Of a stretch of 64,000 nt of DNA, positions 18,898 to 28,299 are shown in pieces (position 1 is the first letter of the stretch; every line of letters starts with the position of its first letter). This DNA comes from Streptomyces sp. NBC_01669 (GTDB lineage Bacteria > Actinomycetota > Actinomycetes > Streptomycetales > Streptomycetaceae), in assembly GCF_026339735.1 (NCBI RefSeq), contig NZ_JAPEQG010000001.1, positions 372,001 to 436,000 of the forward strand, read 5' to 3'. The notes under the pieces were generated by a model. The model made no database searches. It was given only the letters and a program-made list of their open reading frames with translations, and had not been told where the DNA came from. Made by a program: the position numbers and the translations under genes.

Positions 18898-21078
18898 GTG
18901 AAACAGGTTGTGCAGAACTACAAGAGCGGCGAGTTGGCGGTGCTCGACGTGCCGGTGCCGGGGTGCAAGCCGGGCGGGGTGCTGGTCCGCAGCGCCTACT
19001 CGCTGATTTCCACCGGGACCGAGCTCATGAAGGTGTCCGAGGCCGGCATGTCGATGGTGGGCAAGGCCCGTTCCCGTCCGGACCAGGTCGCCAAGGTCAT
19101 GCAGAGCGTGGCCACCAACGGGGTGCCCGCCACTTACCGCAAGGTGATGGGCAAGCTGGACTCCTACACGCCGCTGGGCTACTCGCTGTGCGGGGTGGTC
19201 GAGCAGGTCGGCACCGGGATCGACGACGTGGCGGTCGGCGACCTCGTGGCCTGCGCCGGCAATGAGCACGCGTTGCATGCCGAGCTGAACTGGGTGCCGA
19301 AGAACCTCTACGCCCGGGTGCCGGACGGCCTCGCGCCGCGGCACGCGGCCTTCGGCACCGTCGGGTCGATCGCGATGCAGGGCGTCCGCCGCGGCGAGCC
19401 GCAACTCGGCGACGTGGCGCTGGTCATCGGCCTCGGGCTGATCGGGCAGCTGGTGGTGCAGCTCCTTGCGGCCTCAGGGGTCCGCGTCGTCGGGGTCGAC
19501 CCCGACCCGGTGCGCTGCGAGCTCGCCGAGCGCCTGGGTGGTGCGGCCTGCGGCGATCCCGCGTCCGCGGCCGTGGAAGCCGTTGTCGCCGAACTCACCG
19601 GCGGTCACGGCGTGGACCAGGTGTACCTGGCCGCCGGCGGCGGCAGCAACCAGCCCGTCGAGCTGGCCGCCCGGCTCTGCCGGGACCGCGGCCGGGTCGT
19701 CGACATCGGCAAGTGCCGCCTGGACCTGCCGTGGAACGCGTACTACGAGAAGGAGCTCGACGTCCGGTTCTCCCGCAGTTACGGCCCCGGGCGCTACGAC
19801 CCGGAGTACGAGCTCGAGGGGCGGGACTACCCGATCGGCTACGTGCGCTGGACCGAGCGCCGCAACCTGGCGTGCTTCCTCGATCTCCTCGCCCGCGGCC
19901 GCGTCGACGTGGAGCCCCTGGTCTCCCACATCGCCGACTTCGATGACGCCGTCGAGACGTACCAGCGCCTGAAGGACGGCGACCTCAAGGCCGTGGCTGT
20001 GCTGTTCCGGTACCCCGAACACGCGGGGGAACCGGAGGCCCCGGCGGTGGCCGTGCCCGCGGTGCGACGCAGCGGCGGAGCGCCCACCCCAGCCCGGTCC
20101 GCCAAGACGCCGGTGCGCCTCGCGTTCGTCGGCGCGGGAAACTACGCGACGTCGATGCTGCTGCCGCACCTGGCACAACGCGACGGTGTCGAGTTGTCCA
20201 CGGTCGTCACCACGACGGCGCTGTCCGCGGCCAACGCGAAGCGGAAGTTCGGCTTCGCCGAGGCGACCACTGATCTCGACGCCGTGCTCGGCGACAAGTC
20301 CATCGACGCGGTGTTCGTCGTCACCCGGCACAGCTCGCACGCCGAACTGACCCGAAGGGCGCTGCTGGCCGGCAAGACGGTGTTCGTGGAGAAGCCGTTG
20401 GCGCTCACCGAGGACGAGCTGGCCGGTGTGCTCGCGGCGGTGGAGGAGTCCGGCAACGACCGGCTGCAGGTGGGCTTCAACCGTCGGTTCGCGCCGCTGT
20501 TGCAGGAGGCCAGGAAGCGGTTCGGCGCCCGGACCGGTCCGGCGAGCCTCCGCTACCTGGTCAACGCGGGCCGGCTGCAGCACGGCAGCTGGTACCTCCA
20601 ACAGGGCACCGAGGGCTCGCGCTTCGCCGGTGAGGGCGGACACTTCATCGACACGGCGAGCTGGCTGCTCGGGGCCGACCCGGTCTCGGTGTACGCGGTC
20701 GCCACGTCCGGCAACGAGGACCTGCAGGTCGTGCTGCACTACCCGGACGGGTCCACCGCCACCATCAGCTACGTCACCACCGGCGCGCCCAGCTTCCCCA
20801 AGGAGACGCTGGACCTCGTCGCGTACAACAAAGCGCTGCGGCTCGACGACTTCGTCCGTGCCTCGGTGTACGGCCGCAAGCGGTGGGTCAGTTCGCGGCT
20901 GCCCAAGGCCCGGGACAAGGGCCAGTCCGCCGAGCTGGCCGCGTTCATCAAGGCCGTGCGGACCGGCGGGCCGATGCCGGTGCCGCTGGAGTCGCTGGCC
21001 GCCACCACAGCGGCCACCCTCGCCGTGCAGGCCGGCCTGGCCGGCGGCGCGCCGGTGACGTTGGAGAGGCCGCGATGA
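18898..21078 (+). CDS. Fused zinc-type alcohol dehydrogenase / Gfo-Idh-MocA oxidoreductase
   Basis: A 726-residue fusion. Residues 1-370 form a medium-chain dehydrogenase (YKSGELAVLDVPVPGCKPGG, GYSLCGVVEQVGTGI, VALVIGLGLIGQLVVQLLAA). After a Pro/Ala linker, residues 400-720 form a Gfo/Idh/MocA enzyme (VRLAFVGAGNYATSMLLPHL and FVEKPLALTEDELAGVLAAV, with the conserved EKP). Such bi-domain oxidoreductases recur beside AsnB and heparinase genes in exopolysaccharide loci. The likely substrate is a sugar or nucleotide sugar, oxidised and reduced by paired NAD-dependent sites; this is inference. AAGAGGAG five bases before the GTG supports the start, and it overlaps the next gene by ATGA. Confidence 0.85.
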   Translation: MKQVVQNYKSGELAVLDVPVPGCKPGGVLVRSAYSLISTGTELMKVSEAGMSMVGKARSRPDQVAKVMQSVATNGVPATYRKVMGKLDSYTPLGYSLCGVVEQVGTGIDDVAVGDLVACAGNEHALHAELNWVPKNLYARVPDGLAPRHAAFGTVGSIAMQGVRRGEPQLGDVALVIGLGLIGQLVVQLLAASGVRVVGVDPDPVRCELAERLGGAACGDPASAAVEAVVAELTGGHGVDQVYLAAGGGSNQPVELAARLCRDRGRVVDIGKCRLDLPWNAYYEKELDVRFSRSYGPGRYDPEYELEGRDYPIGYVRWTERRNLACFLDLLARGRVDVEPLVSHIADFDDAVETYQRLKDGDLKAVAVLFRYPEHAGEPEAPAVAVPAVRRSGGAPTPARSAKTPVRLAFVGAGNYATSMLLPHLAQRDGVELSTVVTTTALSAANAKRKFGFAEATTDLDAVLGDKSIDAVFVVTRHSSHAELTRRALLAGKTVFVEKPLALTEDELAGVLAAVEESGNDRLQVGFNRRFAPLLQEARKRFGARTGPASLRYLVNAGRLQHGSWYLQQGTEGSRFAGEGGHFIDTASWLLGADPVSVYAVATSGNEDLQVVLHYPDGSTATISYVTTGAPSFPKETLDLVAYNKALRLDDFVRASVYGRKRWVSSRLPKARDKGQSAELAAFIKAVRTGGPMPVPLESLAATTAATLAVQAGLAGGAPVTLERPR

Positions 21079-23027
21079 CCATGAGCGCGGGCTGGTACCT
21101 GCGGCGCCTTTCCCGGATGGGGCCGCAGGAGGTCGGCGGCCGGGCGGGCGACGCAGTGCGCAGACGGCGGTGGCGGTCGGCGCGGCCGGACTGCCCGAGC
21201 GTGACGGGCGCCCGGTTCACCGCGGTCCTGCCTGCCGGGACGATCGCCGCAGTGCCTCCGGACGCGGCGAAACGGCTCATCGCCGAGGCGGACCGGCTGA
21301 TGTACGGGCACGCCGAGTATTTCGGGGTGGTCCGCGACGACCTGGCCGACCCGGACTGGTGGTGCGACCCGAAGACCGGGCGCCGGGCTCCGTGGGGCTA
21401 CGCCTTCGACGTGCCGTACCGGAACGAGGACGCGGTCGGGGACATCAAGCAGATCTGGGAGCTGTCCCGGCATCAGTACCTCACCGTGCTCGCCGCCGCC
21501 TACGCGATCACCGGGGACGAGCGGTACGCCGAGCGAGTGGCCGCGCATCTGCGGTCGTGGTGGGCGGCCAATCCACCGCTGCGCGGGGTGCACTGGATCA
21601 GCGGCATCGAGCTGGGCATCCGGCTGCTGTCCTGGGTGTGGATTCGCCGGCTGCTCGACGGCTGGCCGGGCGCGGCCGGGCTGTTCGAGGGCAACCCGGT
21701 GGCGGTGAACCAGATCTGGCACCACCAGCGCTGGCTGGCCGCCTTCCCCAGCCGGGGGTCTTCGGCGAACAACCACGTCATCGCCGAGGCCGCCGGGCAG
21801 TTCGCCGCAGCCTGCGCGTTCGGGTGGTTCCCCTCCTCGGCGCGTTGGCGAGCCGACGCGCTGCGGTCGCTGGAGCGGCATCTGCGAGGCAACACCTTCG
21901 ACTCGGGCCTCAACCGCGAGCTGGCCACCGAGTATCACGGACTGGTGCTGGAACTCGGCCTGGCCGCGGTGGCCGAGGCGGATGCCGCAGGCAGGCCGGT
22001 CCCCGCGTCGATCCGGCTGGTGCTGCTGCGGATGACCGACGCGCTCGCGGCCATCGTGGACAGCCGGCTACGGCCGCCGCGCCAGGGGGACGCGGACGAC
22101 GGGCACGGGCTGGTCGTGGACGGCGCGGGCACCGACCGCTGGGCCTCGCTGCTGGCTACCGGGAACGCGGTGTTCGGTCGGCTCGACTGGTGGCCGGCGG
22201 TGACCGGCACCGATGTGCGCACCCCGCTGCTGGCCGCGCTCATCCGGCCCACCGCACCGGCCGTGTCCCGCCCGGCAAGCCGACCGGCCCATTTCGCCGA
22301 CGCGGGCATGACCATCCTGCGTGGTCCGGCGGAGATCTGGTGCCGCTGCGACGGTGGTCCGCACGGATTCCTGTCCATCGCCGCGCATGCTCACGCGGAC
22401 GCGCTGTCCGTGGAGGTCCGGCACGACGGGGTCGACGTGCTCGCCGACCCGGGGACGTTCTGCTACCACGGGCAGCCCGAGTGGCGGCAGTACTTCCGGT
22501 CGACCCTCGGCCACAACACCCTGCAACTGGATGGCGGTGACCAGTCCGTCTCCGGCGGCCCGTTCCTGTGGACCCGGCATGCCCGCAGCAACGTCCTGGT
22601 CGCGGACACATCCGGCGCCTCCGATGGGGGGACGGCCCGATGGTGCGCCGAGCACGACGGTTACCAGCGCTCCGTGCACCGCCGCCGGGTGGATCTAACG
22701 GCCGCGAGCCAGGAGCTGAGGGTGGTTGACGAGGTGCGCGGCCCGCGCCGGGCCGTGCACCTGGCGTTCCACCTCGGCCCGGCGATCGCCGCGGACCTGG
22801 TGGGGAACCGGGCAGTGCTCACCTGGACCCGGGACGGCGAGGACCGCTCCGCGGCGCTCGACCTGCCCGGGCAGCTGTGCTGGCGGGCGCATCGCGGCGA
22901 GAGTGACCCGCCGCTGGGCTGGTACTCCGCCGGCTTCGGGCGCAAGGAACCCACCACAACGCTGGTCGGCACCGGCTTCGCCGACGGCGCGGAGGGGTTC
23001 ACCACCGTACTCAGGTTCCGCGGCTAG
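21075..23027 (+). CDS. Heparinase II/III family protein (uronate polysaccharide lyase-like)
   Basis: A protein of 650 residues without an obvious signal peptide. The N-terminal alpha/alpha toroid contains IKQIWELSRHQYLTVLAAAY, W(I)SGIELGIRLLSWVW and SSANNHVIAEAAGQFAAACA, with the conserved Asn-His pair and the ELATEYHG tyrosine/histidine motif. The C-terminal beta-sandwich begins FADAGMTILRGP and contains HAHADALSVEVRHDGVDVLA and a YRS-type GHNTLQLDG motif. Known members eliminate uronic-acid-containing polymers such as heparan or alginate; relatives in biosynthetic loci may trim or edit the cell's own polymer. ATGA overlap with the preceding fusion gene shows tight coupling. Confidence 0.88.
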   Translation: MTMSAGWYLRRLSRMGPQEVGGRAGDAVRRRRWRSARPDCPSVTGARFTAVLPAGTIAAVPPDAAKRLIAEADRLMYGHAEYFGVVRDDLADPDWWCDPKTGRRAPWGYAFDVPYRNEDAVGDIKQIWELSRHQYLTVLAAAYAITGDERYAERVAAHLRSWWAANPPLRGVHWISGIELGIRLLSWVWIRRLLDGWPGAAGLFEGNPVAVNQIWHHQRWLAAFPSRGSSANNHVIAEAAGQFAAACAFGWFPSSARWRADALRSLERHLRGNTFDSGLNRELATEYHGLVLELGLAAVAEADAAGRPVPASIRLVLLRMTDALAAIVDSRLRPPRQGDADDGHGLVVDGAGTDRWASLLATGNAVFGRLDWWPAVTGTDVRTPLLAALIRPTAPAVSRPASRPAHFADAGMTILRGPAEIWCRCDGGPHGFLSIAAHAHADALSVEVRHDGVDVLADPGTFCYHGQPEWRQYFRSTLGHNTLQLDGGDQSVSGGPFLWTRHARSNVLVADTSGASDGGTARWCAEHDGYQRSVHRRRVDLTAASQELRVVDEVRGPRRAVHLAFHLGPAIAADLVGNRAVLTWTRDGEDRSAALDLPGQLCWRAHRGESDPPLGWYSAGFGRKEPTTTLVGTGFADGAEGFTTVLRFRG

Positions 23028-23035
23028 GGGGGCGC

Positions 23036-24556
23036 ATGGGGATCAACAGGCAGCACTGGGCGTTGGCGGCGGTACCGCTGGCGCTGGCCCTGCTGGCGGC
23101 GACCGGCTGTGAGAGCACGCCGGGCGCCCGGGCAAAGCCGGCCGCTGCGCCATCCACGTCCGTGGCCCGGGTGTGCGCCAAGCCCGCGGCCGGGCCGGCG
23201 AAGGCGCCGGCGGGCGCGGTGACCGTCGACCCCGCGGTGGTCGGTGACCTGGCAGCGAAGACCAAGAGCAGCCCCCCGAACACCACGTTCTGGCTTCGAC
23301 CGGGCAAGCACAGGCTCGACCCGGACCGCTACGCCCAGGTCATCCCCAAGGAGGGGAACCGCTACCTCGGTGCGCCGGGCGCGGTGCTCGACGGCCGGAA
23401 GAAGAACCAGTACGCGTTCGGCGGTACCGCCCGCAACGTCACCATCCGCTACCTGACCGTGCAACGTTTCGTGGCGCCGCGCGACGAGGGCGTGGTCAAC
23501 CATGACTCGGCCGACGAGTGGGTGATCGAGCACGCGACGATCCAGCACAACTCCGGCGCCGGGCTGATGGCCGGTGCCCGCCAGCGGGTCCGCGCCAGCT
23601 GCCTGCGCGACAACGGTCAGTACGGCATGAACGCGTACAAGGCCACCGGCCCTATCAGCGGCCTGGTGGTCGAGGGCAACGAGATCGTGGGCAACAACAC
23701 CGACGACTGGGAGCAGCGGCGGAAGGGCTGCGGCTGCACCGGAGGCATCAAGTTCTGGGCCGTCAACGGCGCCGACGTACGCGGCAACTGGGTGCACGAC
23801 AACCGCGGAACCGGGTTGTGGGCGGACACCAACAACAACGACTTCCGCATCGAGAACAACGTGCTCGAGGCCAACGACGGTGCCGCGCTGATCTACGAGA
23901 CCAGCTACAACGCGGTCATCCGGAACAACACGATCCGGAGGAACAACTGGGTCGAGGGCCGCAGGGAAGCCGACCGCGGCGACACCTTCCCGTACGCGAC
24001 CATCTACCTGTCCGAGTCCGGCGGCGAACCACGGATCCGAGCCCGCACCAACAAGATCGAGGTCTATCGGAACGTGCTGGAGAACAACTGGTCCGGGATC
24101 ACCCTGTGGGAAAACGCCGACCGGTTCTGCAACAGTCCGGCCAACACCTCGACCGGTGACTGCACCTTGCTGGTGCGGGACACCGACCGCTGCGCGAAGC
24201 CGGCGATCGCCACCGCACCGCTCTACGCGGACTGCCGGTGGAAGACCCAGCGGGTGGACATCCACGACAACCGCTTCGTGCTGGACAAGTCCGTCGTCAA
24301 GTGCACGGTGAAGTGCGACCGAATGGCGGTGCTGGCCAACTACGGCACCTATCCGGACTGGTCGCCGTACAAGGGCAAGCTTGTGGCTGACGCGATCACC
24401 CACAAGCAGCACAACCGCTGGCACGACAACGTCTACCTCGGACCATGGAAATTCGTCGCCCACGACCCGAGCCGGATCCTCAACTCCGGGCAGTGGCAGG
24501 GCGCGCCGTACCAGCAGGACGCGGGCAGCACCTTCCGCGCAGGGGACGGTGGTTGA
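23036..24556 (+). CDS. Secreted parallel beta-helix lipoprotein (pectate-lyase-like)
   Basis: A protein of 506 residues. The N-terminus (MGINRQHWALAAVPLALALL then AATGC) is a lipoprotein signal with a lipobox-like Cys26, so the protein should sit on the outer face of the membrane. The body is a right-handed beta-helix: repeated N/V ladders such as GLVVEGNEIVGNNTDDWEQR, VRGNWVHDNRGTGLWADTNN and IRNNTIRRNNWVEGRREADR. Cys pairs in the C-terminal third (for example KCTVKC) suggest disulfides. The fold hosts pectate lyases, mannuronan C5-epimerases and other uronan-modifying enzymes; the exact activity cannot be fixed. AGGGGGG just before the ATG serves as ribosome-binding site. Confidence 0.85.
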   Translation: MGINRQHWALAAVPLALALLAATGCESTPGARAKPAAAPSTSVARVCAKPAAGPAKAPAGAVTVDPAVVGDLAAKTKSSPPNTTFWLRPGKHRLDPDRYAQVIPKEGNRYLGAPGAVLDGRKKNQYAFGGTARNVTIRYLTVQRFVAPRDEGVVNHDSADEWVIEHATIQHNSGAGLMAGARQRVRASCLRDNGQYGMNAYKATGPISGLVVEGNEIVGNNTDDWEQRRKGCGCTGGIKFWAVNGADVRGNWVHDNRGTGLWADTNNNDFRIENNVLEANDGAALIYETSYNAVIRNNTIRRNNWVEGRREADRGDTFPYATIYLSESGGEPRIRARTNKIEVYRNVLENNWSGITLWENADRFCNSPANTSTGDCTLLVRDTDRCAKPAIATAPLYADCRWKTQRVDIHDNRFVLDKSVVKCTVKCDRMAVLANYGTYPDWSPYKGKLVADAITHKQHNRWHDNVYLGPWKFVAHDPSRILNSGQWQGAPYQQDAGSTFRAGDGG

Positions 24557-24557
24557 G

Positions 24558-25790
24558 ATGAGCACGGACCACACACCGAAGATCGTCGGTACAGTCTGGG
24601 GGCTGCTGATCCTCAACACGCTCGGCTCCGCCGGGGCGAAGACCATCATTCCGCTGCCCCGCTCCCTCATCCAGATGCTCACCATGGGCTCGCTGGTCGC
24701 CGCGTTCTCGCTGGTGCTCGCAGTCAATCTCCGGCTGCGCATCCGAGCCAGCGCCTTCGTGTTCCTGCTCACCCTGCTGCTGGTGCTGAGCGTGATCTCC
24801 AGCGCGAGCCTGGAGTCCGGGTTCGGCGCGCTGTTCCGCTGCGCCCGGCTGGCTCTCTTCGTCGGCACGCTGTGGCTGCTCAGCCGCTGGTGGGACGGCG
24901 GCCTGACGTTCGTCCGGCACCACATGCGGATGTACTTCGCGGTGCTCGGGTGTGTGGCCGCCGGCCTGGTCATCTCACCGGGCGCGGCCATGCCCGAGAC
25001 TTACGGCGGGCGGCTGGTCGGCGCGTTGTGGCCGCTCACCCCGCCGCAGATCGGACAGTACGCCGCGGTGATCATCGGGCTTACCGTGCTGCTCGTTCTG
25101 GGGCGCCGGACCACCAGGGGCAGCGCGGCCCTCGTCATCGTGCCGTCACTCGTCCTGCTCGCGCTGACCCATACCCGGACGGCCACGGTCGGCCTGCTCA
25201 TCGGGCTGGTGCTGGCGATCGGCTCGCTCGTCCTGACCAGCGCCGCCGCCCGCCGCTTCTTTGCCTGGGCGGTGCTGGTGTCCGCGGTGGCGGCGGTGGG
25301 GTTCGCCTCCGCGCTGCAGGCGTGGTTCCTGCGCGGACAGAGCCAGGAGTACTTCACCAGCCTCACCGGTCGGGCCAAGGTCTGGCACGCCCTGCTGACA
25401 GCACCCCGGACGACCTCGGAGTACCTGTTCGGCGCGGGCCTGGGCGACAAGTCGTTCGGCGGGCTGCCGATCGACAACAGCTGGCTGGCCGTTTACAACG
25501 AGCAGGGTATGACCGGCGTCGCCTTGGTGGCGGCGATCATCATCGTGTTGGGCGGCGTCGCGTTGCTGCGGCCACCGTCGCTGTCGAGAGCCTGCGCGAT
25601 CTTCCTGATCAGCTACTGCGCGATCGCGTCGTACACCGAGGCCGGGCTGGGCGACGCCTCGCCGTATCTGCTGCATCTGGCGGTGGCCGCTTCACTGCTG
25701 GCGGCACCTGCCGCGGCCACTCCCCTCGCGACGCCCGAAGTCCCTCGACGACGCGTCCCGCGATGGGCCCAGAGATCGGAGGTGACCTGA
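24558..25790 (+). CDS. Wzy/O-antigen ligase-like membrane polymerase
   Basis: A 410-residue protein with about 11 hydrophobic helices and one larger extracytoplasmic loop with SLTGRAKVWHALLTAPRTTS and LFGAGLGDKSFG, PIDNSWLAVYNEQGMTG. This pattern (R-x-W-x-x-x-L...G-x-G...NSWL) is the Wzy_C/O-antigen ligase signature. The enzyme would polymerise lipid-linked repeat units, or transfer the chain, on the outer side of the membrane. Start: ATG 24558; a GTG at 24549 in the same frame overlaps the previous gene and is a possible alternative. It is the only polymerase candidate in the locus. Confidence 0.82.
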   Translation: MSTDHTPKIVGTVWGLLILNTLGSAGAKTIIPLPRSLIQMLTMGSLVAAFSLVLAVNLRLRIRASAFVFLLTLLLVLSVISSASLESGFGALFRCARLALFVGTLWLLSRWWDGGLTFVRHHMRMYFAVLGCVAAGLVISPGAAMPETYGGRLVGALWPLTPPQIGQYAAVIIGLTVLLVLGRRTTRGSAALVIVPSLVLLALTHTRTATVGLLIGLVLAIGSLVLTSAAARRFFAWAVLVSAVAAVGFASALQAWFLRGQSQEYFTSLTGRAKVWHALLTAPRTTSEYLFGAGLGDKSFGGLPIDNSWLAVYNEQGMTGVALVAAIIIVLGGVALLRPPSLSRACAIFLISYCAIASYTEAGLGDASPYLLHLAVAASLLAAPAAATPLATPEVPRRRVPRWAQRSEVT

Positions 25791-25792
25791 GC

Positions 25793-27067
25793 ATGCACGT
25801 CCTCGTGGTGCACAACCGCTACGCCTCGGCGCAGCCGAGCGGGGAGAACAAGGTCGTCGACCAGGAGGTGGCACTGCTGCGCGGGGCCGGCCACCGGGTC
25901 GAAGTGTTCGAGCGGCGCAGCGACGACATCGCTGCCCGATCCCTGCTGAGCAAGGTCGCGGTACCGCTGCTGGTGCCGTGGAACCCGGCGGTCCGCAAGG
26001 AGCTCGCCGCCCGGCTTCGCACCGAGCGGCCGGACGTGGTGCACGTCCACAACGTCTTCCCGCTCCTGTCGCCGGCGGTGCTGGCCGCCTGCGCCGACGC
26101 CGGTGTGCCCGCCGTCGCCACGCTGCACAACTACACCCAGGTCTGCCCGCCCGGCACGCTGCAGCGGGACGGCCGGCCGTGCACCGAGTGCGTCGGGTCC
26201 GCTCCGCTGCCCGCCGTCCGGCACGGCTGCTACCGGAGCTCCCGGCTGGCTACGGTGCCGCTCGCGGTCAGCCTGTCGGTCAACCGACGGCGGTGGTGGT
26301 CCGGCGTGGAGCGGTTCTTCTGCATCTCCGCGGCGCAGCGCGACGTCCTGGTGCGGGCCGGCATGCCGGCCGAGCGGCTGGCGGTGAAGCACAACTTCGT
26401 GCCCGAACCGGGCGCCCGCCGAGATGGCGATGGCGAGCATCTGCTCTATCTCGGCCGGCTCGCGGAGGCCAAGGGCGTGCGGCTGCTCATGGCCGCGTGG
26501 GACGAGATCGCCGTCGGCGGCGGTGTGGGCGTGCCGCTCGTGGTCGCCGGCGCGGGGCCGCTGGAGCGAGAGGTGACCGCCTGGGCGGCGGGCCGGGACG
26601 ACGTGCGGTACGTCGGCCTGTACGACCAGGCGGAGTGCCGGCAGGCCATCGCGCGGTCGATCGCCGTGGTGGCTCCCTCCACGTGGCTGGAGGCGTTCGG
26701 CCTGGTGGTCGTGGAGGCGATGGCGGCGGGGGTCCCGGCCGTCGCCGCCGGTCACGGCGCCTTCGTCGAACTCGTCGAGGACGGGGTGACCGGGCTGCTG
26801 CACCGGCCGGGCGAGCCCGCCTCGCTCGCGTCCTGCCTGCGCCGGATCACGGCCGAGACGGCCCGCAACCGGGAGATGGGCCAGGCGACCCGGCGCCGTT
26901 ACGAGCAGCACTTCAGCCCGGCCGTCGGGCTGGAGCGCCTGGTGGAGGGATACCGCACCGCGATCGCGGGTCGGTCCGGCGGCGGGGACAGCGCGCCGCC
27001 GGTAGGGAACGAAAACGCTGGCTCGCGGCGGGGCACCCGCGCGAGCAGAGATGGGGGCAGTAAATGA
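25793..27067 (+). CDS. Glycosyltransferase family 4
   Basis: A 424-residue GT-B enzyme. The N-terminal domain begins MHVLVVHNRYASAQPSGENK and includes RPDVVHVHNVFPLLSPAVLA and HNYTQVCPPGTLQRDGRPC, a form common in glycosyltransferases with a Cys-containing insertion (C-x-P...C-x-x-C). The donor domain has LLYLGRLAEAKGVRLLMAAW and the E-x7-E nucleotide-sugar site in EAFGLVVVEAMAAGVP. GGAGGTGA stands seven bases before the ATG, the best ribosome-binding site of the cluster. It probably adds one of the inner sugars of the repeat unit. A basic, Gly-rich tail of about 25 residues follows the domain. Confidence 0.9.
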   Translation: MHVLVVHNRYASAQPSGENKVVDQEVALLRGAGHRVEVFERRSDDIAARSLLSKVAVPLLVPWNPAVRKELAARLRTERPDVVHVHNVFPLLSPAVLAACADAGVPAVATLHNYTQVCPPGTLQRDGRPCTECVGSAPLPAVRHGCYRSSRLATVPLAVSLSVNRRRWWSGVERFFCISAAQRDVLVRAGMPAERLAVKHNFVPEPGARRDGDGEHLLYLGRLAEAKGVRLLMAAWDEIAVGGGVGVPLVVAGAGPLEREVTAWAAGRDDVRYVGLYDQAECRQAIARSIAVVAPSTWLEAFGLVVVEAMAAGVPAVAAGHGAFVELVEDGVTGLLHRPGEPASLASCLRRITAETARNREMGQATRRRYEQHFSPAVGLERLVEGYRTAIAGRSGGGDSAPPVGNENAGSRRGTRASRDGGSK

Positions 27068-28299
27068 CACGATGCCGACTCTGCGGCTCGGCGGCGATGG
27101 GGAGCGTCGTCGATCTGGGGACGACCCCGCCGTGTGAAAGCTTTCTCGCCGCGGACCAACTGGACCTGCCGGAGCCGGCGTACCCGCTGCATCTGCGGGT
27201 CTGCACCGACTGCTGGCTCGCGCAGATCCCTCCGCTGATCACGCCGGAGGAGACGTTCACGCAGTATGCCTACTTCTCCTCCTACTCGACCTCCTGGGTG
27301 GAGCACGCGCGCACGTTCGTCGCCGACGCCGTACAGCGGCTGGGTCTCGGCCCCGACGCCTTCGTGGTCGAGGTCGCGAGCAACGACGGGTACCTGTTGA
27401 GGCATGTGGTGGACCGCGGGATCCGCTGCCTCGGCATCGAGCCGTCGGTGAACGTCGGTGCCGCGGCGCGGGACGCGGGTGTGCCCACGCTCACGGAGTT
27501 CCTGGACCCGGAAACCGGCGCCAACGTCCGCGCCGAGCACGGCCCGGCGGACCTGGTCGTGGCCAACAACGTGTACGCGCACATCCCCGACGTGGTCGGG
27601 TTCACCCGGGGGCTGCGCGCCCTGGTCGCCGACGACGGCTGGGTCTCCATCGAGGTGCAGCACCTGCTGACCCTGATCGAAGAGAACCAGTACGACACGA
27701 TCTACCACGAGCACTTCCAGTACTACACGGTCGCGTCCGCGATCCGGGCGCTGGCGAGCGGCGGACTCGCGCTCGTGGACGTCGAGTTGCTGCCCACGCA
27801 CGGCGGATCCATCCGGCTGTGGGCCCGGCCGGCCGAGGTGGCCGGCGAGCCGACCCGTCGGGTGGCCGACGTGCTGAACCGGGAGAAGGCCGCCGGGCTG
27901 CAGGAGCTGTCCGGGTACACCGAGTTCTCCGCTCGGGTGGCCAAGGTGCGCCGGGACCTCCTGCGGTTCCTCATCGAGGCGGCCGAGCGCGGCGAGACGG
28001 TCGTCGGCTACGGCGCCCCGGGCAAGGGCAACACCCTGCTCAACCACTGCGGCATCCGGCCCGACCTGCTCCCGTACACGGTCGACCGCAACCCCTACAA
28101 GCACGGCAGGTTCACCCCGGGCACCCGCATCCCGATCCTGCCGCCCGAGCAGATCAGCACCGACAAACCCGACTACGTCCTCGTCCTCCCGTGGAACCTG
28201 CGGGCCGAGCTGGTCGAGCAGCTGTCCTTCGTGCACGAGTGGGGCGGCCGGCTGGTCTTTCCCATTCCGGAACTGAGCATTGTCGAGGTCAAGCCATGA
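27064..28299 (+). CDS. SAM-dependent sugar C-methyltransferase (three-part type)
   Basis: A 411-residue protein built as an N-terminal zinc finger (Cys4, Cys7, Cys47, Cys50), a SAM-binding Rossmann domain (VVEVASNDGYLLRHVVDRGI, VVANNVYAHIPDV), and a C-terminal domain with VVGYGAPGKGNTLLNHCGI. This architecture is that of NDP-hexose C-methyltransferases such as TylC3 and related enzymes that methylate a 3- or 4-keto sugar. The EEN..YDTIYHEHFQYYT segment holds the conserved catalytic Tyr/His/Glu-rich loop. Start overlaps the previous stop (ATGA). With the nucleotidyltransferase that follows, it suggests a branched-chain deoxy sugar. Confidence 0.88.
   Translation: MTRCRLCGSAAMGSVVDLGTTPPCESFLAADQLDLPEPAYPLHLRVCTDCWLAQIPPLITPEETFTQYAYFSSYSTSWVEHARTFVADAVQRLGLGPDAFVVEVASNDGYLLRHVVDRGIRCLGIEPSVNVGAAARDAGVPTLTEFLDPETGANVRAEHGPADLVVANNVYAHIPDVVGFTRGLRALVADDGWVSIEVQHLLTLIEENQYDTIYHEHFQYYTVASAIRALASGGLALVDVELLPTHGGSIRLWARPAEVAGEPTRRVADVLNREKAAGLQELSGYTEFSARVAKVRRDLLRFLIEAAERGETVVGYGAPGKGNTLLNHCGIRPDLLPYTVDRNPYKHGRFTPGTRIPILPPEQISTDKPDYVLVLPWNLRAELVEQLSFVHEWGGRLVFPIPELSIVEVKP

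Noticed and set aside
21743..21775. Possible REP-like element in the heparinase-like gene (CTTCCCCAGCCGGGGGTC)
   Set aside because: The encoded FPSRGSSANNH is the normal conserved motif of the family, so the palindromic look is due to codon use.
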